A stretch of DNA of 64,000 bases from Monoplex corrugatus (lineage: Eukaryota > Mollusca > Gastropoda > Littorinimorpha > Ranellidae): positions 25,004,961 to 25,068,960 of the forward strand of contig CM060312.1 in NCBI GenBank assembly GCA_030674185.1, given 5' to 3'. The notes under the pieces were generated by a model, which saw nothing but the letters and a program-made list of their open reading frames with translations, was not told where the DNA came from and searched no databases. Positions 31,668-43,469 of this stretch are shown here, piece by piece (the first letter of the stretch is position 1; every line of letters begins with the position of its first letter). Made by a program: the position numbers and the translations under genes.

Positions 31668-31980
31668 CTTCAACTCCCTCAACCTATCCTCCAGCTTCCA
31701 CCAGCCATTAATCATTTAACTCCTTCAGCCTATTCAGCTTCCACCAACCATTAACCCTTTTAATCTCCCTCAGCCTATCCTGAAATTTTCACCATCCATT
31801 AACCCGCTGACTCCCTCAGCCTATCTGCCAGCTTCCATTAACCTTCTGACTCCCTCAGCCTATCTGCCAGTTCCTTACCTCACCCTCAGCCATTGTCACT
31901 TCCCACCATAATCTTCAGACTTCCTCAGTCTTTTGCCAGTTTCAAGCAGGAAGATGGAGAATATGTTGAGAGAGGCGAAA
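31668..31980 (+). repeat. Degenerate tandem array of hairpin-element arms
   Basis: Five or more half-units of the form TTAACCC.TTGACTCCCTCAGCCTATC.CCAGCTTCCA follow each other (near 31672, 31708, 31749, 31798 and 31838), with one degraded complementary arm at 31945-31980. This looks like repeated insertion or slippage of one arm of the nested hairpin element. Confidence 0.6.
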
Positions 31981-32204
31981 TGTTAGGATCTGAAACTTTG
32001 GCAAAAACATTAATTGTTAAGTTCCAGAATGTACACAATCCAAATAATATGACTGTAGGTATACGTATATGAATGAATAGACATTGATAGAAAGCATTCC
32101 TTTGTACACTTGCATTAATGTGTGAAGCCCGAGATGCTGTGGCATGTGTGATAATGCTTCTGTATGTATTACACTTTGTATCTGTAAAATGAAACACAGA
32201 TTCA

Positions 32205-32520
32205 AAATGGACCATTAGCTCAGTTGTGAGAGCTCCACACTCATAATGTAGGGGTTGTACACTCAATCCTCCGGCAGGAGACATTTTATTTTGTCTGGCC
32301 AGCTCATGGGTTTATGTGCAGGCTTAAGGCTTTGCCATGTCACTTTGGATCTTCTCCATCACATGGCACCGGTGGTGTCAGTGTATACAGAATTGTGTAT
32401 GGAATTCATTCCGATCACGGAGGTGTCATCTTGAAAAACTGAAACTGAAACTTGGGGAATGGGCTATACAAGAATGATTTATTATCATCATTCATCATCA
32501 TCCATCATTATTATTATCAT
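32205..32520 (+). mobile_element. SINE family C, copy with tRNA-like head
   Basis: Head CCATTAGCTCAGTTGTGAGA and TTGTACACTCAATCC give box A and box B. Body contains GGTTTATGTGCAGGCTTAAG, CATCTTGAAAAACTGAAACTGAAAC and a GGGCTATACAAGAATG end before an (ATC/ATT)n tail. Headless or partial copies lie at 33.65, 48.86, 50.90 and 57.36 kb. Confidence 0.7.
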
Positions 32521-32674
32521 CTGCTGAAAAGTCCATGCTGACTCTTCAACACATGCATGCTTAATCACATTATGCTAAACAAATCTGAATACACCATTCT
32601 TTTAACCACAAGACTAATCTAAAACAAACTTAACAAACCAAAACTGAAAGAACAGGGAAGAAGTAGTAAAATCC

Positions 32675-32683
<9 letters not shown>

Positions 32684-32710
<27 letters not shown>

Positions 32711-32924
32711 ACAGACACACACAGAGTATAGGTTGGGGACGGCAAAAAGGAGTGACTGGCCAAAAACATGACTAAGTCAGAAACACTATAGGCCTATGTA
32801 ACATGTAACGGTTAAAATTTTAATATTCAAAAGTGCTATGATTGATTCTCAAAAACGTGGACCTGATGCCAAAAGCATCACAGTTGGGATGAGTCCTGTC
32901 TTAATTTAAAATTAAAATAAAGGA

Positions 32925-32970
<46 letters not shown>
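32684..32970. repeat. Two (CA)n tracts (32684-32724, 32931-32970)
   Basis: CA runs separated by about 200 bp of sequence with no recognised feature. Confidence 0.9.
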
Positions 32971-32973
<3 letters not shown>

Positions 32974-33274
32974 CTTGAAAAGAAACTTGAAAAGAACAAC
33001 ACACCGACCTACATCAAAACAATCAAACTGAAGATTCACATTTTCAGAAATCGGTTTCAGCCACACAACTGTCATGCATTAAGGTTTACACTTCTTGGAA
33101 AAGGTCAGGAGGTTATTGATAAAAAAAAAGAGGAGAATGGAACAGAATTGGGAGATTAAAGAAAAACAAAAACTAAATACCCCCCCCCCCCCCCTCCAAA
33201 CACACACACAAAAAAAAACAAGAAGAAAACCTCATCAAAATTGCCCATAACCCTGAAGTCTTGGGAAAATGAGG

Positions 33275-33515
33275 TGATAGAGACCTTGACCTTTCTCATG
33301 ACCAGCATTACGAGGACGGTGTCCATCTCTCCCTCACTGCTTTACTTTACTTGACTCGGGTATCTATTCACAGCTGGACCGACTGGAGGCTGTGCACACC
33401 CACTCACAAATTAAAATTTCCTTGCGAATGCTTTACATCCCATACAAACACATGCAGGCAGATTGAAATGTGAGTGCTCTATCTTTACACAAACCAGGCC
33501 TGTAGAATGGAAGTG
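33275..33515. repeat. SINE family F copy
   Basis: CCATCTCTCCCTCACTGCTT, TATCTATTCACAGCTGGACC and GTGAGTGCTCTATCTTTAC recur in order at 46.86-47.10 and 47.15-47.38 kb. A tRNA-like end is faint. Confidence 0.5.
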
Positions 33516-33647
33516 AAATGATAATAATAAAAGTACAGATGAAATGATTCTAATTTAGTTATGTAAATTCTTACAGCCCCCAGAGAAAGAAAAAGTTGCC
33601 TCCCTTACAATGGTTTGATCAGACAAAAGCAGACAAAGTAGACCTGT

Positions 33648-33835
33648 CTCAGTTTCAATTTCTCAAGATGACATCTCCGCGCTTGGAATTAATTCCACAT
33701 GCACTAACGTCACAGGTGCCAAGTGATGGAGAAGATCCAGAATGGTCACGGCACAAGCCTTAAGCCTGCACATAAATCCATGAGCTGGCCAGGTCCTGAG
33801 GTTCTGTCTAGATATTGCCATAACCCTGGGATCAT
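33648..33835 (-). repeat. SINE family C copy
   Basis: Plus-strand reading begins CAGTTTCAATTTCTCAAGAT, passes TTCCACATGCACTAACGTCA and AAGCCTGCACATAAATCCAT, the reverse of the 32.2-kb copy. The tRNA head is missing. Confidence 0.65.
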
Positions 33836-35630
33836 GGGGAGTGAGGTGGCAGAGATCTCAACTTTTCCCAGGGCCAGCATCACAAGGGCGGTGCCCATCC
33901 CCTCTCCCTCACTTCAAATTCATATTCATACTCCCTTTTCGTTTTCTTTTTTTTTACCAAGACTTCAGAAAGGCAAGAGGCTAACTGGTCTGTTACTCGA
34001 CAAACATGGTTTAAAATACAAAACAAAACAGAAAACTTCGAGGAATACAATGACAATAACAACAACAATAACAACAACAGCAGCAGCAACAACAACAACA
34101 AAATAAAATCATAAAAGAAATCATACAAGGAGAAAGACTGCTACTGGTTGGGGCAGAGTGCTGTGTCAGTATTGAGGTCCTTCAACAGAAAGGTAGGCTA
34201 CTATGCTTCTAGTTCAGGTGACACATTTCGTTTGTGCAGAACTTGTCAGACCTGTTACTTGGAATAGTAAGAGGAGAAGGGCATCCACACATATGCAGAA
34301 CAAGCCACCCAAACTTTAGAAAGCAGAATTCCCAAAATGTAGAGACATCTAAACAACTATTAGAGCACAAAGCCAAGGTAAAAAATAATTTAGACTGGAA
34401 GAGAAGTATAGATAGTATAGATAAAAATATATTCTTTTAACCTAGGAAAGCAGTTTTATTATTATTTGGTGTTTTGACATTTGACTAAAAATATAATGTT
34501 TCATTTGAAAACTTTTTCTTTTTGTTGTGGCATTAATTTGGGATATGTCCTGTCATTTTGTGGCTAAAATATAAGTAATGTCCGCACTGATATCCACCTG
34601 TCTTCTGATGATCTATGCATCCAGTCATACCTTCTTACCAATGGTCCCAAAAGTTTTGAAGAAAGTACACAATATTAAAGAAGAGATAACTGATTCCTAA
34701 AGGTCCATGGTACATTTAAGAATATGAAAAACAAGTCAGAAAAGAAAACAGTCTAGTCTTCATCTTCCTGATGGAAGATACAAGCCAGCCCGAAAAGAAA
34801 ATACAAACAGTGCAGTTTGATGATTTATATCCCTGGTTCTACAGTCTTCAAGGACATATCAGTGATTATGACGTACAATCAGAAAATTTCCTGTAAAAAG
34901 TGTAGCCATGAAAAGTGATTTGACAGAAGCCATAGCCATGTCGGTTAGGACAAAAGAGTTTAATCCTGCTTAGTATCAGCTGGTGGGTGAAGGATACAGA
35001 TTTATCTGATCTCCATTGTCAATCTAGTACCTGAACCCCCTTTGAATGCACATGCAGATGGACTATCGAATACACATTAAAAATCCTGAAAGCTAAGTTA
35101 GCGTTCAGTGGCTTATGGTAATGTGGAAAATATCTAGCATGCACAATTACTGAATACGGAGTGCAGACTACACAGCAGTATAGAGCCTGCACACTAGGTT
35201 AAACAACCAGAACTACATGCATACATACATCTGAGAAAGCAATGCTTGGAAACCAACCAACCAACCAACCAACCAACAAAACCAAAACCAAAATGCACAT
35301 TCTGATCAAGTGTCATAATTACGAAACAAGTCATAACACTTGGAAGTACTAGGTACAAGCAGCCAGTAAGGTACAACTACATCATTCCATGCACGAAAAG
35401 AACTATTTTCATTTTCCACATTCGTCCATGTCAGTTTGAGTGAAAATAATATCTCTGACTAAGTTGACTGCAAATAATACCAATATAACTAAATCCAGCA
35501 ACAAGAACTGAACAGTCACAAAATGTATCCATTTATTTCCAACACAAAAAAGGCATACAAGGCTGAGTAATCTACAGGCATACTGATAAACAGCCACTCG
35601 CACATGCTTCAAAATAATCAGTGTTGGCTA
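33836..35630. other. Intergenic, no gene seen
   Basis: AT-rich. An (AAC)n stretch lies at 34061-34101 and an (ACCA)n stretch at 35252-35280. Nothing coding or RNA-like recognised. Confidence 0.5.
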
Positions 35631-35631
35631 A

Positions 35632-35700
35632 CCCTTTCACACCATCGTCTATCCACCAGCTTACCACAAATGAGGCCACTGAGGGGGTACAATGATTCAA
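35632..35700 (+). repeat. Fragment of nested hairpin element
   Basis: TAACCCTTTCACACCATCG then CTATCCACCAGCTTACCAC, one outer/inner arm only; the complementary arm is missing. Confidence 0.45.
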
Positions 35701-35759
35701 ATACAACCAAATCAACATTTCTGTCCCAAATGTCAGACTATGGACTGACACTAACAATC

Positions 35760-35960
35760 ACATGTGGCTGAGTGGTCCCTAATGTGGAGTAGTGGCACTG
35801 AGGTTAAATACCCCCTAAGATCTTGAGAAGTCAAGGCTTCAATTCCTGAATCAGGAATATTTCTTCCCCTTGACCCCTGGGTGATTTCGGTGCTGCTCTC
35901 TTGAATGAGATAAACTGAGATCGAATATGCAGTGTGCACTAAGTGCACATGAATAAAAAC
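35760..35960 (+). mobile_element. SINE with tRNA-like head (Ser/Leu-like)
   Basis: ATGTGGCTGAGTGGTCCCTA is a box A-like start, a long variable-arm-like stretch follows, then GGCTTCAATTCC as box B. The body ends GTGCACTAAGTGCACATGAA before an A-rich tail. Not a working tRNA. Confidence 0.5.
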
Positions 35961-36117
35961 AACCACATATAACAACAAAAGTTATCCATGCAAATCCTGT
36001 ACTCATCTTAATAGGTACATACTCCTCCCTCCCTCAAATAAAAGCTTAATAATCTCACTTTCATGAACAACCATTCATTAAGTGTTGAATCAGAAGAAGC
36101 AGCATAGGAAAAAGAAA

Positions 36118-36120
<3 letters not shown>

Positions 36121-36206
<86 letters not shown>

Positions 36207-36240
36207 CGTGTGCGGTGGTGTGTGTGTGTGAGTGTGTGTG
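36121..36240. repeat. (GT)n microsatellite
   Basis: About 40 GT units, then GCGCGCACG and further GT. Immediately left of the TTAA element. Confidence 0.95.
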
Positions 36241-36318
36241 GATGTGTGCATGCATGTGTATCACACTGTAAGTATGGATACATTTAATATACCTGTACAC
36301 ACATATCCACTGTCCATC

Positions 36319-37400
36319 TTAACTCTCATTGTCCGGCAAGCCGACTCAGTCGGCTTTCCGTCCAACCTGAATGGATGGCAAGCCGACTCAGTCGGGTTTT
36401 TCAGTTACCAGACATCTTGACTGCGACAATCACTACTTTTCCGACATCAGTCGGCTTTACGGCTTCCTTTACGGCAATAGATAGTTCCGCTTAAGTTTCA
36501 CGCTTTTCTGTGCCGGTGAAGTAGCTTGAAGTTGGATTTTTTTTGCATCTTGTGCTGTGTTTTGATTTGTCATGGCATCAGGTGGGCGGCGCCCTATGAG
36601 ACTGACCACTGAGCAGGCGATAAAATTGTTTCAAGAAACCTTGGACAATAGTAATAGCAAAAATATCATCAGTGACAATGAAGAGTTTTCTGACACTCAA
36701 ATGATGAGTTGGTTTCTTTGGATGGTGGTGACACTTCAGCAGGGCCTTATTCAAAGAAATGATGACTTTCTGAAACTCACCTGACACCACATGATCAGTG
36801 AAAAAGTCCACAGATGATCACACACTTTTTTTTTTATTAGTGGTTTTTACTTATTTTTGCATCAAATAATGGTTCCACACTAGAAAATTTGCAGCCACTA
36901 ATAGAAAAGAAAACTCACGAACAAGTTGTGACATGCGTAACAGCTAAGGTGTCTGGTTTTTGTCATTTTCGGGGATGTGACCTGAAGTCAATTAGAGGTG
37001 AAAAGCATCAAAATAAAGCAACAATGACATTTTTTGTGGTGGTGAACATATTGCTAGGATGTCAAGGAACATCTTCTTTTCTTAGAGTTTGGATGTACAA
37101 GGATTACCTGGTCAGCTATAGTGCTTTGAGTATCAACCATACAACTGTTTTTTGTCTGTGCTGTAAAATATGTGTCTGTAATTAGCATTTCTAATTATCT
37201 CAATATGACAATAATATCAATGTAACATTATTCACAAGATGCACGATTTTATTTTGAACATGGGCATACCAAAATGTTTGCTGTAGGTTGGATACAAAAA
37301 GAGTTATCATCATTTTATTGACCTAACCCCCTCTTTGACAATTCACATAGTGCAAAGCCTTCGGCCAGACTTAAAACCCCTAACGGACAATAAGAGTTAA
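36319..37400 (+). mobile_element. Non-autonomous piggyBac-type element with TIRs and TTAA duplication
   Basis: TTAA at 36319-36322 and 37397-37400. The left end reads CTCTCATTGTCCG and the right end, reverse-complemented, CTCTTATTGTCCG (12 of 13 match). Just inside the left end lies a 19-bp palindrome AAGCCGACTCAGTCGGCTT, repeated with one change 31 bp later, and a third half-copy near 36443. A short reading frame (from 36572: MASGGRRPMRLTTEQAIKLF, then an acidic stretch) resembles a piggyBac N-terminus but no core follows. About 1.07 kb, so deleted and non-autonomous. Confidence 0.82.
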
Positions 37401-37439
37401 TGCTTCAATCATTCTCAAGGTGGTGTCACATGTTTCTTA

Positions 37440-37640
37440 AGTCCTGTTTCTTTCCCAACCTCACCTCACCACCACCATCTAAAGACCTCTCCAGTATCTG
37501 CAGTTTTGTGCAAGCTCAATCAGTCTGTCTGATAACTACTGGCAGATTTGGGTGGAGTCATTTGGAGTCGTCTGGGTGTGATGAATTCCTCCTGACACAC
37601 CCCCCCCCCCCCCCCAACCTTGTGCAAACAGAATCCAGTA
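37440..37640. repeat. SINE family D fragment
   Basis: CTGGCAGATTTGGGTGGAGT then GTGTGATGAATTCCTCCTGA matches the 3' parts of copies at 45.33 and 50.11 kb. A C run (37602-37616) sits where the others have CAAACAAAC. Confidence 0.5.
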
Positions 37641-37689
37641 ATACAATGGTTACTTGAAAAGTACATGGTTTCCTTGATTAATCTAAATC

Positions 37690-37865
37690 ACATGACATAG
37701 TGGCCTTGTGGTTAGAGCATCACACAAGACATGAAACTACAGGTTTCATTTACACTGGCCCTGGGTTCAATTCACTGACTAGGATGAGATATTTCTCCCT
37801 CCACTCCTACTAGGCTTGAGTAGTGGTATGGACGCTAGCATTTTGTGTGAAATGATGAACTGCAG
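37690..37865 (+). mobile_element. SINE family E copy
   Basis: ATAGTGGCCTTGTGGTTAGA (box A) and GGGTTCAATTC (box B) with an insertion between them, then GATATTTCTCCCTCCACTCC. Confidence 0.6.
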
Positions 37866-37886
37866 TGGATAAATACAACACGCGGA

Positions 37887-38163
37887 AACCCTTTGACTCC
37901 CTCACCTTAACCACCAGCTTACCTTAACCACCAGCTTCTGAATTATCAGCCATAATAGCAAAAAGCAGAAACTTAACCTTTTCGCTCCCTTACTCTATCC
38001 AACAGTTTACTCATAAGCCCTTCACTTCCTCATCCTATCTAACAGCTTCCTGCAGGAAGCTGGTGGATCGGGTGATGGAGTGAATGTTTTTTTTTTTTCT
38101 TTCTTTTTTCTTCTTGTTTTTTTTTTGCAGCTGGCGCATAGGAGTGATGAAGTCAAAGTGTTA
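37887..38163 (+). mobile_element. Nested hairpin element, expanded copy
   Basis: Left arm CCCTTTGACTCCCTCACC, a duplicated ACCTTAACCACCAGCTT, the internal AAAAGCAGAAACTTAACC, inner centre CTTCCTGCAGGAAGC, and right arm GATGAAGTCAAAGTGTTAA. A 40-bp T-rich insertion splits the right side. Confidence 0.7.
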
Positions 38164-38928
38164 AAGAATCACATCCACAAAAAATTGGTCTCTTACTAAA
38201 ATCTGCAGGATGCGCACGGACGCCACCTCAGGTAAACAGATATACAGTAAAACATTCAAACAAAGACTGTGCTGCACTGAGCCAAAAGAAGGGCCTGAAT
38301 TTTACTACAAGGAATTCTACTGTGACAAAATACAAATGCAATACAATTCAGTGCGAAGCAATGCATTTATGATTTACAAATTTACAGATAAAACATCACA
38401 GTCTGCTGACTAGTCAATGAACTTAAACAAAGGGAAATCACACTGCCAGCCACACCACAGAAATAGACCAAAAACAGATCAAGCCAAACACATAATATAT
38501 GAACTGTTCTCACAAAAGATGGAGGAGGCGGAACAAACTTCATTTTGGGAGATACAGAGATATTCATGACAGAACGGGGCCATGGCTCATCATAAGGTTA
38601 TAAGGGTATAGAGATATTTATGAGAGAACAGGTCCCGAGTTACTTTTGGGGGTGCAAAGTTGTTTATATCACTGAAAAGCAGAATAAAAATGCTCTTTCC
38701 AATGGTCTGTTTAAATGGAATAAATAAAGAAGTGGCCATTTTATGAAAATCAAAGTTAAAGACAGGTAACAGATTTTTTTCAACTTTTTCCTTGGCAACC
38801 ATTATTCAAACTTTCTCAAACTTTCAGAACCTGCTGACACATTGTTGTACACATAAGTGTGATGTGCCGGGCCTTGTGTGGTTTAATTGGTGAAAACACA
38901 GCACGACTTTTACGTTAAAAAAACAACA

Positions 38929-39395
38929 CTGAAATCTAAATCATATTGACAGCCAGTGTTTAAGCTGACAGGAACCACAAACAAATGTAAACAGAACGAG
39001 AATGCATATTTATTACTAAAACAATACAGGCACAAATTTTCAGCCACCTGGTCTTTGTCAAGCATACACCAAAGACACTAATGATAAAATACACAAAACT
39101 TACACCTAAAAATAAACACAAACTGACATAAAATATGACATCACATAAAAGAAAATATAGTACAAAAGCAATGTAATACAAAAACGATGTAATACAAATA
39201 AAATGTTGTCTGAATAAAAGTAATATGAAATCTAAATCAATGTCACTTCCAGTACTCAAGCAAACAGGAAACAGAAACAAAAAGAAGAATGAAAACGATT
39301 CTTTAATACAAAAACAAGATGGGCGCAAAATTTTTGCCAACTAACCTTTGTCAAGTGTACCAAAAGACAACAAAGATAAAATACACAAAACTTTG
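38929..39395. repeat. Diverged tandem duplication, about 175-bp units
   Basis: GAAATCTAAATCA..., CAGGAAC/CAGGAAAC, TTTGTCAAG.GTA.ACCAAA and GATAAAATACACAAAACTT occur in the same order in 38929-39105 and 39225-39394. From 39396 to 40480 nothing further was recognised. Confidence 0.65.
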
Positions 39396-40479
39396 GCTTG
39401 TTCTCAAGAGGGGTATTTCAACTTATTTCCTGACTGAATTTAGCTTTGAACACTCACTCTTTTGACAAATGAAGGGTTATAGAATGCAGTGAAACAAAAA
39501 TCTCAAAATCATTTGGACTGACCCTCTGGGCTGTTGCTCAATTTGACACCAGCAACTTTGGCCTTCTTTAGTGACAGCCGGTCACAAATGAACTAGGAAT
39601 GCAGATCAATACCCAACTCCGCCATGTTTTATAAAGTACAAAAAGGTATTATCCTTACTGGAGCTAGTAAGCTGCCAACTCATTGATGCTGGACCTCTCC
39701 TGAGGTCTTTGTCAAACTTATGATTGTGATAGCGAATACATTGGAGCGACTTCCAGAACCTAGGCACTAAAGTCAACATTAAATTCCACTAAGGTATCAC
39801 TAACAACAATAGGAAACAGTGCAAAGAAATAAGACACCAATTTTCGTGGAAAAAAAATTCTGGTCTCTGAAAACCACAATTCAAAAAACTTAGAGAAACA
39901 CTGGAAATCAAGAAGACTGACCATCATTAAACAGAGACATTGGATTTGAATTTCCTACCTTCTAAAAACAAGTTCCTATGTTACATGACCGCCACACATC
40001 CAGCAAAAACAGGACCAGCCACACAGCCAAGATTCATTCTGACAAAGACCTCACAAACTTACAATTTGGCAAATGAGTGATTGTGGTAAGTGATGACAAT
40101 TCAGCAACTGACTGGCTGTGGTAAGGCTCTGTTTGTTTTACACTATATATGTTACAACACTGCTTTTATATTTTATGCACTGACCCAGCCATCATCTAGA
40201 TCAATGAATGTTTACCACACTATCACCCATCCCAAACAATGCACACCACATAATCATATTCATTACACCCACACCACAATGTATGAATGTATAGTAAGAA
40301 TGTATATTACATTCTTTTGTGCATATTTATCAGTATGTGTAATCTTTAAAAAAAAAAAAAGGTGGCGCTTCACCGTCGCAACACTCTCTCAACAGGGAGA
40401 ACAGCCTGAGTATCATGCGGTAAAATTCATTGTGACAAAGAAAGATATGAAGATGAATATGAATTTGAAATATGTATAA

Positions 40480-40620
40480 TGTGTCTGTGTATATGTGACA
40501 TATTACTGCTTATGTAAATTTTACATTCTGTCTTGTACAATGTGAAACACACAGCGAGTCCAAATGAGTTTGGAAAATAGCGCTATAGAATACTATCATC
40601 ATCATTCAGAATATTACTAT
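40480..40620 (+). repeat. LINE/SINE 3'-tail remnant
   Basis: AAAATAGCGCTATAGAATAC followed by TATCATCATCATT resembles the GGCGCTATATAAATG plus TTATTATTATT end of the 13.4-kb LINE. Confidence 0.5.
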
Positions 40621-40740
40621 CACTATGACATAGAATTAACACATGAAACACTCTGACACCCACAGAAAATGGCAGTGTCAAGACTGCAGCAAAATAATGC
40701 CTACAAAATGTGGACAAAAATACATACATACATAAAACTT

Positions 40741-40765
40741 GGGGGGGGGGGGGGGGGGGGGGGGG
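40741..40765. repeat. poly-G tract
   Basis: Uninterrupted G run of about 25 bases. Confidence 0.95.
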
Positions 40766-41059
40766 AACTGCTCAAATGTCCCCAACTCCCAGAAATCCCC
40801 ATCCCAAAACAAACCCAAACAAAGAAAAAATTTAAAAAGATAAAAATAAAACAAAAACAACAACAAAACACAACCCAAACATTGCCTCTTACACTACTAA
40901 ACAAAAATGACTGACCTCTCTTCACCACCAAATTCCATTTATTTCGGATAATAGTCAACCCCTGTCATATGGATGTGGACAGTACACATCAGTGAAGAGA
41001 CACAACTATGGACTGTCTCACTACTGGCAGTGACTAATGCTGACAGGACTGTAGGCCTA

Positions 41060-41550
41060 CATGCTCTCTTGCTTTACCTTCTCTGCTGGTTGCCTGTTAC
41101 TCAAAGAATTTCAAACAAAACCACGGTCCTACATCATGCTGCAAGTATGTTATTGGTATTGTACCTATTTATCTTTGTGACCACCTATGAAGGTACACAC
41201 TACACTCCTGCCCAACCTCTTTGTTCTGCTGCTGACACTACTTGATTACAAATTCAATGCAGATGTTCCAGTCAGTTGCCACTCATTTTCTGTCTGACAT
41301 AAACAACTGAAATCAGCTTTTCCTGTCTATTCAACATATTCTGTCTTCCTTCAAATGTAACCTGTTCATCCAGCAGTAATTTCATCCTCTACAATCCCCC
41401 CCCCCCCCTTTCATTCTACTCCCCTCCTGTCCTCTTCCCTGTATGCATGTGTTTTGTTCCATTAAGGTTTTGTCATTGTGAGTGAATGTTTTTGTGAATG
41501 ACGAAAACTGTGTGATTTGATTTGATTTGTACATCAATATTTGCCCCTTG
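41060..41550 (+). pseudogene. LINE C-terminal remnant
   Basis: Reads LLYLLCWLPVTQRISNKTTV and later AQPLCSAADTT, matching SLHWLPVEKRIRYKIALL...LRSSADTRT of the 13.4-kb LINE. The tail region (to about 41550) ends with TTTGATTTGATTTG. Frame is kept for about 60 codons but the copy is fragmentary. Confidence 0.65.
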
Positions 41551-41839
41551 TAACTTTTATATTATTACCATTATTCTTGTGATGAATCATCATCATCATC
41601 ATCATCATCATATATTTCTGTTCATATGAGACAGAAGGCTCAGAACAGGACTTGGGTAACTTGACCAGCAGCGTTGTTTTGGTATCTCAAAGCCATCAGA
41701 GCCAAGGTTACATTCATATGAAAATCAAAGTGTTAAATATGAGTATGCAAAAGAGACTCATCGCACTTGGACAACTCCATGTGTGCTCCACTCAGTCTAC
41801 CATCTGTTATCTAGCAGACTCTTTAAGCATATGCAAAAC

Positions 41840-42006
41840 TTAACCTTTGAACCCCTGCACCCTGTCCATCAACATCCTGCGTTGTCAACCATGCTAACAA
41901 AGCAAAACATAAACCCTTTGACTCTGCAGGAAGCTGGTGGATAGGGTGAAGGAGTCAAAGGGTTGTTTTTGCAGCTGTAGATAGGGTGAGGGAGTCAAAG
42001 GGTTAA
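41840..42006 (+). mobile_element. Nested hairpin element with 17-bp flanking direct repeats
   Basis: Left end TTAACCTTTGAACCCC, right end GAGTCAAAGGGTTAA. The inner left arm is deleted so only CTGCAGGAAGCTGGTGG of the centre remains. It is flanked by TTAAGCATATGCAAAAC on the left and TTAAGCATATGCAAAAAC on the right. Confidence 0.75.
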
Positions 42007-42257
42007 GCATATGCAAAAACCTATGCAATGATAAAGTCTTCAAATGGACAGGTATTGCAGGGGAAATTGGGTAAACCCTGTGACATACTAACCTGACACC
42101 ACCAGAATGACTGAACATGAAGATGGTCAGCAAACAAGCTAGTTTTTTATGTTGTGGGTTGGACCCAAACTTGAAACATCAGATCTTGAATCCAGGGCTC
42201 TATTACATGAGCAAGCAAGCAAGCCAGCTAAGTAAGAAACACTGAGGCCTACCCACA

Positions 42258-42325
42258 CCTTGAACCCAGGACCTCTACGTTATCAGCATGGCACCCAAAC
42301 CAACTGAGCTAATGGACCACAAGAT
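42258..42325 (-). repeat. tRNA-like SINE head
   Basis: The minus strand reads GGTCCATTAGCTCAGTTGG ... GGTCCTGGGTTCAA, close to the family C head at 32.2 kb. A body was not traced. The region 42326-42784 shows nothing else. Confidence 0.55.
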
Positions 42326-42784
42326 AGTGTTAATATCGCATACATTTTTTTCACTGTGACCGTGCAGACCACACAGACTTAAATAATTCTCTACTCAGTT
42401 CCAAAATACTGGAGTGACTTCTGTACCAATCAGAGTTAAGCTTAAACTTTTTTTTTTTCCTAATATTTTAATACTACAACTTTGATGCTGTAGAAACAGC
42501 TGACACAGGGAAAGTTCTGCTGCTTTTCTCAGGCAGTGTGTTGGTGGCACAGTTCCCCTTTCAGTAAAATAAAGAAAGAAGAAAAGAAACAAAGGCGACC
42601 AAACTTATACAAAGGTAACCATCAAAATAAGCTCCCCCTCTCATCCTTACCCTCTTTATTTTCAGATTCAGTTTTGGGAGGATAAAAAAAAAAAATTTTT
42701 TTAAAAAGAGAGAAAGAAGAAACTATCAAAAACGACAAAATAGTAAAACTAGACTCATTAGACATATTGTTCTTCAAAGCCAAG

Positions 42785-43325
42785 CTGAAGCTGACTGCGC
42801 AGAGCCATATCAGGGCTATAACCATCTCAAAATGTACCCCATACCTCACTGGAGAAAAAAAAAGAACTCCTGGAAAAGAACATTAAGTATACATACCAAT
42901 GCATTCGCAAACATTATATAAGGATATGCCCCTGGCATTGATCATTCCGTCCAATTTATCATCAGGGATTGAAAAAAAATCAAACCTGAATAGAAATATA
43001 AACATAACAAAGGGCACTAAAACGTATAAAAATAGGCCTGAATTACCTCAAACTGCTTCTGCATATAACATTTCCTTAAAGCTAAAAATGCACTGAACAC
43101 ATGCACCAATTATCAATCGTAAGAGAGAAGTATGTAAGACTTTATAGAACACATACAGGTGAATGGACCAGTGAGGCAAAAAATGATAGCAAGAAACGAC
43201 AGAAAGCAAAAAATCAAAGCAGAAACAAAGAGAGTGACAGAAAAGAGGAAATTTCTAGCACTGAGCTTCCAGAAAGTGGGGATACTATTTATACTGAAAG
43301 AACCCCTGGCATCCCAATGGGGGGC
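42785..43325 (-). repeat. Dispersed repeat R1, copy E
   Basis: Reverse complement with 3' end GACTGCGCAGAGCCATATCA and TATA-like end GGATACTATTTATACTG. Order and spacing equal copy D. Confidence 0.75.
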
Positions 43326-43469
43326 ATAGTAAAACTAACAACAATTACAACTCAGAACTCAGCAAGGCTTAAATAGTTCTTATCACACCAACAGCTGCTC
43401 TCTCTCTCTTTTTCTCTCTCTCTCACCCTTTCATTCTGTTCTCCTTTGGAGAACAGACATTTAATTGCC

